NCBI GenBank assembly: GCA_030323885.1
Contig: CM059191.1
Location: forward strand, 103,712,292-103,776,291
From: Branchipolynoe longqiensis
Lineage: Eukaryota; Annelida; Polychaeta; Phyllodocida; Polynoidae
Direction: 5' to 3'
DNA length: 64,000 nucleotides
Part shown: piece after piece, positions 44,226 through 55,419 of the stretch
Position numbering within the stretch: position 1 is the stretch's first letter
Layout of the letters: each line of letters begins with the position of its first letter
The notes under the pieces: model-generated
What the model saw: the letters and a program-made list of their open reading frames with translations, nothing else
Database searches by the model: none
What the model was told of the DNA's origin: nothing
Made by a program: the position numbers and the translations under genes

Positions 44226-44795
44226 TATAGACCTATTTCAAGTGACGTCAGCACAGGTATCTAGGTCAGTGCGCACGCCTTTTGGCTGCAGGACAACACA
44301 GGGTCACACTGCAAACTCAATGGCTATGAGCAATCTTCATAGAGAACAACTGAAATATCTCTAAAACCACACAACCTAGAGACAAACCGCTTGGTACACA
44401 TATAGAAAACATGGTCAACGGATAGATTATATTAAATTTATAAGGTTATGGTTCTGTATTTCTATTAATTTTGAATAACATAAACGTTCTGCACTGCGCG
44501 TACCGGCAAACTCAATGCATTGTCAATGGCCATGAGCAATCTTCATACAGAAAAAGTGAAATATCTCCAAAACCACACAATCTAGAGACAAACCGCTTGG
44601 TAGACATATAGAAAACATATTCAACGAATAGATTATATTAAAGTTATATGGTTAGGGTTCTGCATTTCTATTAACTTTGAATAAATTTAACGTTTTGCAC
44701 GGCGTGTACCGGCAAACTCAGTGGCAGTGTGCCTTCGTTCTGCAGCCAAGATGCGCGCGCATACACAATGTTAGTAAACATTGAAATAGGTCTAT
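44226..44795. mobile_element. Second type of element with the 205-bp satellite core
   Basis: The ends ATAGACCTATTTCAAGTG and CATTGAAATAGGTCTAT are inverse, with inner inverted blocks around CCTTTTGGCTGCAG and CTGCAGCCAAGATG. Between them are two monomers starting GCAAACTC (44311, 44506; end near 44712) that are homologous to the core of 12457-13291 but diverged. The same satellite is thus carried by elements with unrelated ends. Confidence 0.65.
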
Positions 44796-45054
44796 AGAGA
44801 TAGAGAAAGCAAGACACTGGGACTGGCCGGAGCAAGTTGCAGGGACGAGGTTGGGGTGAAGGCCGGCAGGGGGCGTATCGCGTGTCTGCTGATGAGGGGG
44901 GAGGAGGGAGGAGGGGGGGAAGAAGGGGGGTGGGTGGGATGGGGGTAAGGGAGGACGGAGGGGGTTTCGGAGAGGGAACAGCGGTGAAGATAGTGGAAGA
45001 GGGGGCCGGGAAAGGAGAGGGTAGTGAGTGATGTAGATATAGAGATGGTAATGC

Positions 45055-45170
45055 AGTGCCTCAATGGTGCAGCACTATAAAACCACAAGCACTGAACACT
45101 GTCCCAAGTGGATACTCAGTATGATATGACCTCAGATTTTGCTACTTGGTCAAACCCAAATCAATCACTC
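45055..45170 (+). mobile_element. SINE-C 3' fragment
   Basis: TGGTGCAGCACTATAAAACC, then AGTATGATATGACCTCAGAT. The tail is decayed. Confidence 0.5.
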
Positions 45171-45480
45171 TATCCACCTATGGGTGGGAATTGCGCTGAG
45201 TGTTGTCCACGTGTTGAAGAATAGCCCTTGTGTTGCGTGTTTGCGATAGCTCGCCATGGGAGAGCAGGTGCATGTATTTTTGGACATTTTCTTTATTGAA
45301 TTATTTGTTCCTTCGCTGTGGAGGAACCATGACACCAGCCACCCTGAGACCAGCCACCTTGTTAAGATCGCCACCATTTGACCCACATACCGTCCAAGGA
45401 GGGAGACGCCATGAACCCGTCAAGGTCACGCCGAAGGTCACGGCGAAGGTCAACATCGAGGCCAGGCAGACAGGCGAGAG

Positions 45481-45725
45481 GGCGGGCGGGTGGGAGTTGC
45501 TAAATCTCGCGAGACCCAGCCGCCGCAGGGTGGCGCGCATGCGCGAGTTGTCAGGGGAGCGATCTGCGCCACCTCGCGGCGATGTTTCACACTGCTGCTG
45601 CTCGCAATGCGCGGTGGCACGAGCGCCTGCACCGAGCTGCAGCGCGCGTGTGCGTTGCCGTAAAACAAACTGGCCGAGCGACACGCCATGCGTGTACAGC
45701 CTGCCCGCGCATGCACATTGGATCT
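45481..45725. promoter_or_regulatory. CpG-rich patch with NRF1-like site
   Basis: GCGCATGCGC at 45535-45544 in a dense CpG stretch, immediately before the 20-bp array. No exon recognised. Confidence 0.35.
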
Positions 45726-45739
45726 CTCTGACCAGGCTG

Positions 45740-47005
45740 CCAACCAGCCACACCAACATCCAACCAGCCACACCAACATCCAACCAGCCACACCAACATC
45801 CGACCAGCGACACCAACATCCAACCAGCCATGCCAACATCCAACCAGCCACACCAACATCCACTACTACCAGCCACACCAACATCCAACCAGCCACACCA
45901 ACATCCAACCAGCCACGCCAACATCCAACCAGCCATGCCAACATCCAACCAGTCACACCAACATCCAACCAGCCACACCAACATCCCAGCAGCCACACCA
46001 ACATCCAACCAGCTATGCCAACATTCAACCAGCCACACCAACATCCAACCAGCCATGCCAACATCCAACCAGCCACACCAACATCCAACCAGCCACACCA
46101 ACATCCACTACTACCAGCCACACCGACATCCAACCAGCCACACCAACATCCAACCAGCCATGCCAACATCCAACCAGCCACACCAACATCCAACCAGCCA
46201 CACCAACATCCACCCAGTCATGCCAACATCCAACCAGCCACACCAACATCCAACCAGCCACACCAACATCCAACCAGCCACACCAACATCCAACCAGCCA
46301 CACCAACATCCAACCAGCCACACCAACATCCACCCAGCCATGCCAACATCCAACCAGCCACCCCAACATCCACCCAGCCATGCCAACATCCAACCAGCCA
46401 CACCAACATCCAACCAGCCACACCAACATCCAACCAGCCACACCAACATCCAACCAACCACACCAACATCCAACCAGCCACACCAACATCCAGCCACACC
46501 AACATCCAACCAGCCACACCAACATCCAACCAGCCATGCCAACATCCAACCAGCCACACCAACATCCAACCAGCCACACCAACATCCAACCAGCCACACC
46601 AACATCCAACCAGCCACACCAACATCCAACCAGCCACACCAACATCCAACCAGCCATGCCAACATCCAACCAGCCACACCAACATCCAACCAGCCACACC
46701 AACATCCAACCAGCCGCACCAACATCCAACCAGCCACACCAACATCCACCCAGCCATGCCAACATCCAACCAGCCACACCAACATCCACCCAGCCATGCC
46801 AACATCCAACCAGCCACACCAACATCCAGCCAGCCACACCAACATCCAACCAGCCACACCAACATTCAACCAGCCACGCCAACATCCAACCAGCCATACC
46901 AACATCCAACCAGCCACACCAACATCCAACCAGCCACACCAACATCCAACCAGCCACACCAACATTCAACCAGCCACACCAACATCCCACCAACACCCCC
47001 CCTTC
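45740..47005. repeat. 20-bp minisatellite, about 63 units
   Basis: Unit AACCAGCCACACCAACATCC with A/G and C/T variants (GCCATGCCAAC). Because 20 is not a multiple of 3, each strand cycles through all three phases; none contains a stop, giving open frames up to 613 codons on the plus strand and 340 on the minus. The translation is the same NQPHQHPTSHTNIQPATPTS-type 20-mer in each plus frame. I do not regard it as a gene. Confidence 0.9.
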
Positions 47006-47469
47006 TCCTCTACTCCAGGGTTCCCTATGCGCCGACAAACTTCCCACTGTCTACTTATTGTCTATCATTAAAACCTCCGCAAACAACACTTATTATATCA
47101 TTCTTGAGGCGGCAGGACTATACTGCCTATTAATAATATAGTGTATTAAACAATTTGGTGAATTCAAGAAGAATAACATATTCAACTTTCAACTAGAATT
47201 TGAACTTCCACAACCATAAGTTTTAAAAGTGTGACTTTTTTTATTTTAAAAATATCTTTTAACACGTAATTGATTGTGCGCCTTTGCTTTGTGTGTAAAA
47301 GCGATGGTCGGATAATAATGCGACAGGATACAAGTTGAATACTTCTTGCTGTGATTTTTGCTGCCAATAGGGCGCTAAGCAATCACCACAAACTAACACA
47401 TGCCCGGTATAGCGGACAATCACAATCTAACCAGTGAAACTAACCTTTTTTCTTTTTTGGGGGGCAAAG

Positions 47470-47820
47470 TGTTTATTCATCTGAATATGACAATTTTCAG
47501 TGCCTGAGCACTGGTCTTCCGGCCATCTTACAATTGGAAATTAACAGTCTATATAATCTAAGTTTGATCAGTGCTGTATTAGTTACAGCACCGATCCTGT
47601 AGAATTAAGCGAGTGGCTCCTGCTGTATTATGTACAGAATCAGGCACTGTGCTTCATGCAAATGGAAATGTCAGCGCTGCAGCACTGGTCTTCCGGCCAT
47701 CTTACAATCCAAAATTGACAGTCTATATGGTCTAAGTTTGGTGTGTGGTGTTTTACTTACAGCCCGGACCTGTCGAATTAACGGAGTGGCTCTAGCTGTA
47801 TAATCTACAGCACCTGTCAC
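47470..47820. repeat. Two tandem units of about 190 bp
   Basis: AGCACTGGTCTTCCGGCCAT occurs at about 47505 and 47685, each followed by TTGACAGTCTATAT-type sequence. A diverged single unit is at about 33440. Possible remnant of an unknown transposon. Confidence 0.6.
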
Positions 47821-48259
47821 TGTAGTTCATGCAAAAATGGGGAGCCACACCGAGTAGAAAGTGTATACTCGGGGCAACTCAAGAAATTGTTGAGGGTTAA
47901 ATTTGTTCTGTTATAAAACATGGTAAGTTTATAGTTGACAAGACATTTTGTCTGTCTTATATAATGTTCAATGTGTTTAAAACAGGTTGATAGTTGTGTC
48001 GGATGTTTGGTGTTGATGGTTTGTTCATGATGGTTAAGGGTGGTGGCAGGGGAGGGGGGATGTGTACTTACACGAGGCAACCTGTCAGTTTTCACTTCAC
48101 TTCCACAGCACCGTCCTCACTCAAAAAGTACCCATGAACATCATGTCTCACCATTCCGCACATTCCTGTATCCTAATGTATTCATTGCCAACGTGATTTG
48201 TGTAAAATAATAAGTATCTACGGCCATTACACATGTGTTATTCTGAAGAGTAACTACTA

Positions 48260-48437
48260 CAGTAAAACATCTCTAAATCGACGGACCATGGGACCGATTT
48301 TAAGCGGTCCATTTAGGGGGGTAGTCGGTTTAGGGAGTTAGAATATCCTTACAATGGTATTATTGGAACGCAAATAAAGCGATCGATATAGGGGAGTGGT
48401 CGATCTGTGGAGGTGGTCGGTTAGAGAGATTTTACTG
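48260..48437. mobile_element. pogo-like TIR element, copy 1
   Basis: CAGTAAAACATCTCTAAATC and its inverse (right end GAGAGATTTTACTG), TA on both sides. Length is 178 bp. The interior has GGGACCGATTTTAAGCGGTC. A close relative is at 59880. Confidence 0.8.
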
Positions 48438-48507
48438 TATTTATCAAATACCAGAAAAAACATGGCAAATGAAATGTTGGCAGGAATGGCGAAATTCGGA
48501 TACTATT

Positions 48508-48824
48508 GTAGTGGTCTGCACTGACCTCTCAGGCAAGTAACCACATAGCCAGGTAGGCGTGGGTAGTATGGTGATATCAGGGAGCCTAGGTGGTGTAATG
48601 GTTAGCACACTGGCCTGAATGCAAAGAGATGTGGGTTCAAGTCCCACTCTATGCGCAATATTTCCCATTTTCATCACCCCCCCCACCACACTTGTGCCAT
48701 GACCAGGATCCTGTACAAGCTAGGCGCTGTATGGTTGTTGAACCTACCCTGTGTATGTATGCATTAGTGCATTGCCTGTATGTATGTAATTGTAAACATT
48801 AAAGCACTTACAATTCCAGGGGGA
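48508..48824 (+). mobile_element. SINE-A, full copy
   Basis: Leader, tRNA-like part (B box GGTTCAAGTCC, one change) and body to TTACAATTCCAG. Immediately followed by another copy head to tail, as at 10985-11485. Confidence 0.75.
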
Positions 48825-48828
48825 TGAG

Positions 48829-49712
48829 TGTAGTGGTCTGCACTGACCTCTCAGGCAAGTACCCACATAGACAGGTAGGCGTGGGTAGTGTGGTGATATC
48901 AGGGAGCCTAGGTGGTGTAATGGTTAGCACACTGGCCCAGAATGCAAAGAGATGTGGGTTATACCCCTGTCACACTACGACGTAACGAGCTAACGTAAGC
49001 CTGACGTGATCACATTTGGTCATTACGTTGTTGTACGTTGGGTTACGTTATTATGACGTCATAATGACGTTAGACTGACGTCGAGCTACGTCATGTTACG
49101 TCGTGTTACGTCGGCGCGTGTCAATCTTTTGAACTTGTTCAAAACTTTCGACGTGACGTAAACGTAAGGGTTTACGTTCGCCGTACGTTCTGTACACGTT
49201 CGGCGAACGTCTATGACGTTAAACAGATGTTAGTCAAACGTTCCTCACTACGTTCCACTACGTTCCACTACGTTCCACTCGTTGACCCACATTAAAGCAA
49301 GTGGAAACGTCCAAGCGGCGTAATGGGAAAGTCAGGAGAACGTCAGGAGAACGTCAGGAGAACGTCAGGAGAACGTACGTTCAGCGTTTCGCCAACGTTT
49401 AGTGATGTAAGTAACGTAAGGTAACGTAAAGCAACGTAGTTCTGGCGATGGAATAACGTTCATAACGTTCCGTCAGCGTCTTTACGTTGTCCTCTCTCGT
49501 TGAATGATGGAATCACTACGCTTTACCGCCGTTACTCTCTCGTCCACTACGCTGCATCCACGTTCAACTTGTTCCCAAATTTGCATACTACGCCGAGAAG
49601 TTCAACGTTCTTCACGTTCTCCCTACGTTGACGTCGTTACGTCGTAGTGTGACAGCCCCATTAGAGCCCCACTCTAGGCACAATATTTCGCATTTTCATC
49701 ACTGCGCATGAC
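48829..49712 (+). mobile_element. SINE-A split by a foldback insertion
   Basis: The left part runs to GATGTGGGTT at 48960; the right part resumes at GAGCCCCACTCTAGGC at 49664. The insertion point is inside the B box, so this copy has lost pol III promoter function. Confidence 0.75.
48962..49660. mobile_element. ACGT-saturated TIR element
   Basis: The ends share CTGTCACACTACGACGTAAC inverted, and TTA flanks both sides (48959-48961 and 49661-49663). The 699-bp interior is packed with ACGT tetramers, mostly as TACGTT, GACGTC, AACGTA and TGACGT. It contains four copies each of CAGGAGAACGT- and CACTACGTTC-type short repeats. The target is PIF/Harbinger-like. No transposase. Confidence 0.8.
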
Positions 49713-49797
49713 ACTATTGATTTCAGCAGTCACAGGTTCTATTTCATTGACTTAGAGTTCATTCTATGCGACAATAATAATGTAATGAGTGAATTAA

Positions 49798-49935
49798 GCT
49801 GGGATTCCATATACACGGTATACAATATGCAAATGCGACACAGACGCTTTCGCACCGATCGGTCCATTGAGCGATCCACTTTGCCATATACGCATTCACA
49901 TTAGCATTCAGACACCGACTATATGAAATCTTAGC
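49798..49935. mobile_element. Small TIR element, TTAA/TAA target
   Basis: GCTGGGATTCCATATA and the inverse of TATATGAAATCTTAGC, flanked by TTAA. Length is 138 bp. The interior contains several near-palindromic AATGCG blocks. Confidence 0.6.
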
Positions 49936-50390
49936 TTAAGTGTACACATTGGATCGAATCTACAGAAGTATTCAGATTTCCTATAAAGGTTTATACCGTT
50001 CTCGGATTATATAGCTTTGATCCCGAGAGGACGGAGGTTGGGAGATGGAGGGACGTTAAAATGTTGGTATTCTTCAAGAGTGGCATGTTTTTATCACTAT
50101 CCCCCAAACGAGTTCCATCCCCTCCACCCCCCCCCCCCCGCCACCCCTGGGGATGGGCGCTTGTGTTTTAAGCTCGTAAACAGCTACTTAATAGGGTCAG
50201 AGCATGGGCATGGGAGAGAGGCGGACACCTCTCCCCACCCACCCACCTACACACACACACAATTCACCATCACCAAGCGCCACCACGCCATGAAACTACT
50301 TCCGTTTCCGGTAGTCCCATGATGCATCGGGAGAGCAAATTTGCACGCGTCACGCTACTGGGATGTTGCGCTGGATCGGATTACAGCGAG

Positions 50391-50404
50391 ATGGTCGGCA
50401 ACAG
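50391..50404 (+). CDS. Possible tiny first coding exon
   Basis: GCGAGATGG start with five codons (MVGNR, last one split) before a donor ACAG|GTGGGT. CTACTTCCG and TTTCCGGTAG lie about 80-95 bp upstream. Very weak on its own; recorded because it repeats the layout seen at 30452 and 37842. Confidence 0.12.
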
Positions 50405-50790
50405 GTGGGTGGGGGGTGGAGGGGGGTGGAGGTGGGGGGGGGGTGAGCATATGTAAGCCTGGTAATGGTGGGTGGTGGGGAGGTGGGGGAGGGGTGTATG
50501 TACACCTGGTAATGGTGGGTGGTGGGGAGGTGGGGTGTATGTAAGCCTGGTAATGGTTGGTGGGGAGGTGGGGTAGGGGGTGTATGTACACCTGGTAATG
50601 GCGGGTGGTGGGGAGGTGGGGTGTATGTAAGCCTGGTAATGGTGGTGGGGAGGTGGGGGAGGGGGTGTATGTACACCCGGAAATGGTGGGTGGTGAGGTG
50701 GAGGTGGGTGGTGTGGAGTTGGGGTCTATGGACACCAGGTTATACTGGGTGGTGAGGTGGGGGTGGGTGGGGTTGAAAGTCGTAGAGTGA
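50405..50790. repeat. GGTAATGGTGGGTGGTGGGG minisatellite
   Basis: Units of about 55-60 bp, strongly G-rich on the plus strand, starting at the putative splice donor. It accounts for overlapping Gly/Val-rich and His/Pro-rich frames. Confidence 0.75.
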
Positions 50791-51112
50791 ATGTGACGGA
50801 GTGCAGGGACAGTGGGGTGGGGAGTGAGGTAGATGTGGTGGTATTCCCTGAGTGCCCGGTTGCCGAGGTACAGCATTTATAGACCAGCGCCTACTGCTGA
50901 ATCTGCGCGACTCGTTTCGGTGGGCCAGCATTCGTAGAAAACGCTCAGCGAGTCATTACGTCATCAGTTGAGTGATGCTGAAAGTTTCGCGTACCGCCGC
51001 CTACTGGCCGGGTGAATGCAGCACCCTGTGAGACTGCGGCTACTGTGGGGGGAAGTCTCCCTCTGAGATGTGGAGACACCGCCATACCGGAATGCTTACC
51101 AATGAACCGCCT

Positions 51113-51515
51113 TTAAACTAAATACCGACCAGGCACTGAAAGTCTCACAGCACGATGTGGAGACGCAGCCATAAGTTTCCTATCCCGAAGTGGAGATGCT
51201 GCCATAACTGAATGTTTATCAACGTACAAACTTTACAGTAAATACCGACCAGGCAATGAAAGTCTCGCAGCACGATGTGGAGTCGCAGCCATAATCGATA
51301 TTTATCAATGAGCCGCCCTTAAACTAAATACCGACCAGGCAATGAAAGTCTCGCAGCACGATGTGGAGACGCAGCCATAATCGATATTTATCAATGAGCC
51401 GCCCTTAAACTAAATACCGACCAGGCAATGAAAGTCTCGCAGCACGATGTGGAGACGCAGCCATAATCGATATTTATCAATGAGCCGCCCTTAAACTAAA
51501 TACCGACCAGGCAAG
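51113..51515. repeat. 86-bp tandem repeat
   Basis: The unit includes TAAATACCGACCAGGCAATG, AAAGTCTCGCAGCACGATGT and GGAGACGCAGCCATAATCG. Three spacings are exactly 86 bp (51236, 51322, 51408, 51494); an older partial unit lies upstream. Confidence 0.85.
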
Positions 51516-51589
51516 GATGCTCAGATTGCCATGCTATATTCGAGTATATAACCCTCTTAGTTATAACACGTTATATATTATGGGGACTT

Positions 51590-51750
51590 CTTTGTTGGTG
51601 GGTGGAGGGTTGTGGTTAGTAGTTAGTGGGTGTTTGTGGTTGTTGCGTGGTAGGTGGTGGTTGTTGTTGGGGGTGGGTGTCGAGGTGGTGGTTGGTGGTT
51701 GGTAGGTGATGTGTGGTGGGAGGTTGGGGGTGGTGGCCGGTGGGCGAGGG
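51590..51750. repeat. GGTGGTTGTTGG-type simple repeat
   Basis: G/T-rich degenerate repeat; Thr/Pro frames on the minus strand derive from it. Confidence 0.6.
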
Positions 51751-51869
51751 TTGCTCGGGGGAGCGGGAACCATTCCTGCAGACCAGAGTTGATGAAAGCG
51801 GGCGCGGTGTCGAGTTAGGGTGAGTGGAGACAGCTCGTGACTGGCCGCGCCTGGGGACATGTTCGGATG

Positions 51870-52620
51870 GCTCCGACCTTCTCCGAGCTGCTCCGTGCTG
51901 CTCCGATCTGTTTCCGAGTATACTCTTATCTTTTCCAAGCCATTTTGAGCCATTTCGAAGGGTTCCAAGCAGCTCGGAACGCCTCCAAATTACTGATGGT
52001 TCCTTTGAATAGCTCCAAGCTGTTCCGAACAATTGTACAATTTCCAAGCGGCTTCTGGGGTTTATGAACTATTCCGAGCTGTTACGAAAAGCCATCCCGA
52101 GTAGCAACGAGCTGCATTGAGTTTTTCTGAGCAGTTCCGAAAGGGTCCAATTTATTCGGACAGTTCGGAGCTGGTACTCCGAGTAGGTCTAAAATACCCT
52201 GAGCTGCTCCGTGTGTCCGCTCTGAATTTCGCCGATCTTCTCCAAATAGCTCCGACCTGCTACGAAATGGTCCGAGCCGCTCTAAGCGGATCCCAGTAGC
52301 TCCGAGAGTCCGAGCTGCTCACAGTAGCTCCGAGCCGTCCCGAAAAGCTCCGAGTGGGTCTGGGCTGCTCGGAACAGCTCCGAGACGTTACGAGCCGCCC
52401 CAACCTGCTCCCAGTAGCTCCGAGTGATTCCGAGCTGGTCACAGTAACCACGAGCCGCCCCGAATAGCTCCAAGTGGCTCCGAGCCGAGCCGAGCTGCTC
52501 CGAATAGCTCTGAAAGGCTCCGAGTAACTCCGAGTCGCTCCAAGCTGCTCCCAGTAGCGCCGAATGATTCGGAGTTGCTCATAGTAGCTGCGAGCCTCTG
52601 CGAGCCGCTTCGGGTGTGAG
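51870..52620. repeat. GCTCCGAG(T/C)A degenerate array, about 750 bp
   Basis: Units of about 10-21 bp such as AGCTCCGAGTAGCTCCGAGC. The reverse reads as a run of S-E-x-L-G-A-T-R-S-Y peptides, explaining a 144-codon minus-strand frame. Confidence 0.75.
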
Positions 52621-52742
52621 TGGGGGTGGCCGGGAAGGCGCCCGGGGCTCGTCCGACCGGCTGCAGCCGACTGATAACGGCCCGCTCCGGCCACGCATGC
52701 CGCGGGCGGCGTCTACAGGAAGTGACTGTCGAGCCCGACTGA

Positions 52743-52751
52743 CACTTCCGG
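52743..52751. promoter_or_regulatory. ETS core in CpG-rich patch
   Basis: CACTTCCGG followed by TTTCGACG, in CpG-rich DNA directly after the GCTCCGAG array. No exon recognised. Confidence 0.3.
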
Positions 52752-53059
52752 TTTCGACGTGCTGTATAATATCAGCGGCCCGCGCTGTGTGACCGGATAC
52801 TGGTGGTGGGGAGGGGTGAGGGTGGGGAGAGGGTGGGGAGAGGGTGGGGAGAGGGGCGAGCATGCGCATACCACTACTGGTGCTGCTTAGTTAGGTTGGT
52901 GTGGTATATATTATCACGGACTGTTGCCAGAACGAGGCGGTGCAGAAGGGTCTGTATATCGTGCGGGTTCTGCGCCTGAAGTGGCCCTGTTGTGTAGACG
53001 CCTGCGCACTGGTGCACAGAACAGCATCACGATAGACTAAGCCAGTGAACAATTGGGGT

Positions 53060-53410
53060 TTAGCATCTTAGCAACAGATCAGGTCCTATCAGGATTGGCA
53101 CTGACTTTGCGACGATGTCTATTCGCCCAACTGTACTGGTGCAGCACTATAAAATAAGTTGATGTCTCTCCTGATGCAAATTTAGTGGCACAGCACTATA
53201 AAGCAAGTCGGTATCTCTCCTGATACAACCTTATTGGCGCATCACTGTAGAGTAACTCGACGCCACTTCCAATACAATTTTAATGGTGCAGCACTATATA
53301 TCAAGTTGAACTCCTGATACAACTATAGTGGTGCAGCACTATAAAGAAAGTTGAACTCCTGATACAACTATAATGGTGCAGCACTATAAAGCAAGTTGAG
53401 ACCACTCCTG
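53060..53410. repeat. Short repeats of a SINE-C 3' piece
   Basis: The block TGGTGCAGCACTATAAA plus AAGTTGA...CCTGATACAA recurs five or six times at about 50-65 bp. It appears to be an array made from a SINE-C 3' segment. Confidence 0.6.
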
Positions 53411-54125
53411 ATACAACCTGAGGGGCATGCCACTCTGTGAATGTGCAAGTCGGTAGGTGTCTTGAATTGACCTCAGCTGTTGCTTTCGCTTGCAGTTGCA
53501 GTCTCAATCCATCAGGTGGCCATGTAGGTAGTAGTAGTAGTAGACCCTGGGCAAAAGCCAGAGCGACAGGAACGCCCAATGAAAAACCCAGCGAAAACGG
53601 TTTTTAGCTGCTGTGTTATTCAAGCCAGGAAGCTCACCACAAAAACACACCAGCAGCACCGACATCAAAGCTGCGTAGTCAGATGAAAGGTTCAAATTGT
53701 CAAACCCTGAGCACTCTCCTAGATGTGACCCTAGATATCCAATGTAGATACTGGTGCAGTCAGTAAGCAGTTCTTGTTCATGGAAGGGTACGTCAAGTCC
53801 AGTAAATGGGGAGATAGTGTGCCAGAATTAATTTAGCATATCTTCACTTCAGATATTTCCAAAATGAGCTATTTTCAATATGAGGTGCTTGAAAGTTAGT
53901 TAGGATGATTATAACGATCAATTGAATATATTTATCTAACAGATTTTCAGAAGCTCAAAACCTCCAAACTGTAACAAGAAGAATGAAAAGTGTTTTTGTT
54001 AAGGATTACAAAATCTGATGATTCTAGTTTCTGTCATAATATTTGTATCATTATTGCATAATCCACTTGACGCCAGTTTGAAATAATCGAATTTTAACGA
54101 ACTAACTTTGAAGATACTTGACAGG

Positions 54126-54619
54126 CAAGGATGAAAGATCTCCGCGATTTCGCGGATTTCCGGGATTTTTCCTGTAGCTATAAGTGTATACTAATAAGTT
54201 GCTCCCGTCCTGATATGACATTACATGTTGCCAGGACGTAAAACTCCAACAACCAACCAACCAATACGTTGTTTCATGCTGCAGCACCATCAGCGTATAC
54301 TAATATGTGGTGCAAACGCCGCAGCACTAGCAGCGTATACTACAAATGCCTTCACGGTGCAGCACTATCAGCGTATACTACTAATACGTGCTTCTAATGC
54401 CGCAGCACTATCAGCATATACCGATATGTGATGCAAACACCGCAGCACTAGCAGCGTATACTACTAATACATGCTTCAAATGGCGCAGCACTATCAGCGT
54501 ATACCAATATGTATGAAACCCGACTTCCTGGAATTTTCAGCGATTCCCTGACAATGCTTTAACCTATGGGAGAATATCAGCATTTCCGCTTTTTTTACCG
54601 GAGACCACTTTCATCTCTG
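54126..54619. mobile_element. hAT-like TIR element with internal array
   Basis: The ends CAAGGATGAAAGATCTCC and, inverted, CAGAGATGAAAGTGGTCTC are those of 32594-32900. Its middle is replaced by a SINE-C 3' tail (54205-54265) and a tandem array of CAGCACTATCAGCGTATACT units (54280-54510). Confidence 0.6.
54280..54510. repeat. Tandem units CAGCACTATCAGCGTATACT
   Basis: Five to six units of about 35-55 bp containing GCAGCACTA(T/G)CAGCGTATAC and an AATATGTG- or AATACGTG-type spacer. Confidence 0.7.
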
Positions 54620-55140
54620 GACACGGAAACACTAAATGAATTAGAAATGCACCTCGAAATGTTGGATCTTTTTCATGCAACTTTCAGCAATAGTACCTTC
54701 TACTAGATTGACTTGATATTCTTACAAATACTTGGTTAATGAGTACACCCATATCTAATTTCGCTATATAGGATCAAATCTAGCCAAGTGTGTTGGGTTT
54801 GACAATTTGAAGCTTTCATCGGACTGTGCAGCTTTAATATGTTTGCGTCCATCGGACTCTGCAGCTTTAAATTAAAAAAAAATTTAAATAAAACATGTGA
54901 ACATAAATAGTAAGTGCTTGACAGGAAGCACCCAATTGGAAGAACCATTATATATCGTACGGAATATGAAGAGGGAGGAGTGGATTGACATTAGCTAAGG
55001 GACCGTCATGGACTCATGCACCATGTGTTATTTTTAGCTCACTTAGAGCGGCTGTCCGCTATATCGGTTACCGCCGTGAATGGCTGCTGGCAGGAGGAGC
55101 AGCTGCTCGCCCTTGTGGTCCGACACAAAGCCCTCGCGAC

Positions 55141-55200
55141 CAGCTGCTGCGAGCAGCTGCTGCGAGGAGATGCTGCTACGAGCAGCTGTTGTGAGCAGCT
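55141..55200. repeat. CAGCTGCTGCGAG repeat
   Basis: GCAGCTGCTGCGAGCAGCTG-type short repeat, rich in CAGCTG E-boxes, in a CpG-rich patch. Confidence 0.5.
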
Positions 55201-55329
55201 CGGGCCTGGGGAGGGCGCCCCGTGTGACGACACGGCCCCGGCTCCAGGGGGGGGGGGGGCGTCCCCCGGTGGCGCCCGGTGACGGACCGAGGGCCGATCG
55301 CTGCTGCGCCAGGACAGTAAGGCAGTGGC

Positions 55330-55364
55330 GCCGCCTGGTGGCGGATCTGAATAGACCGGAAGTG
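55330..55364. promoter_or_regulatory. CTCF-like and ETS motifs
   Basis: GCCGCCTGGTGGCGG (55330-55344; one mismatch to the CTCF core on the minus strand) and ACCGGAAGTGG (55355-55365). Just upstream of a minisatellite. Confidence 0.35.
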
Positions 55365-55419
55365 GGTGATACTGAGCAGGAAGGCTGTGGTTGTTTCAGA
55401 CCTACACACTGTCCTATCA

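Larger units (their letters stand above)
53665..54838 (-). mobile_element. Rearranged TTAA-family copies with nested insert
   Basis: AGCTGCGTAGTCAGATG at 53669 and CATCGGACTGTGCAGCTTTAA ending at 54838 are TTAA-family ends. The interior carries the family segments and is split by the hAT-like element at 54126-54619. Another end fragment follows at about 54850-54872. Confidence 0.55.

Noticed and set aside
45230..47071. 613-codon open frame as a repeat protein gene
   Set aside because: It is produced by a 20-bp array open in all phases; there is no start context, promoter or conserved non-repeat domain.
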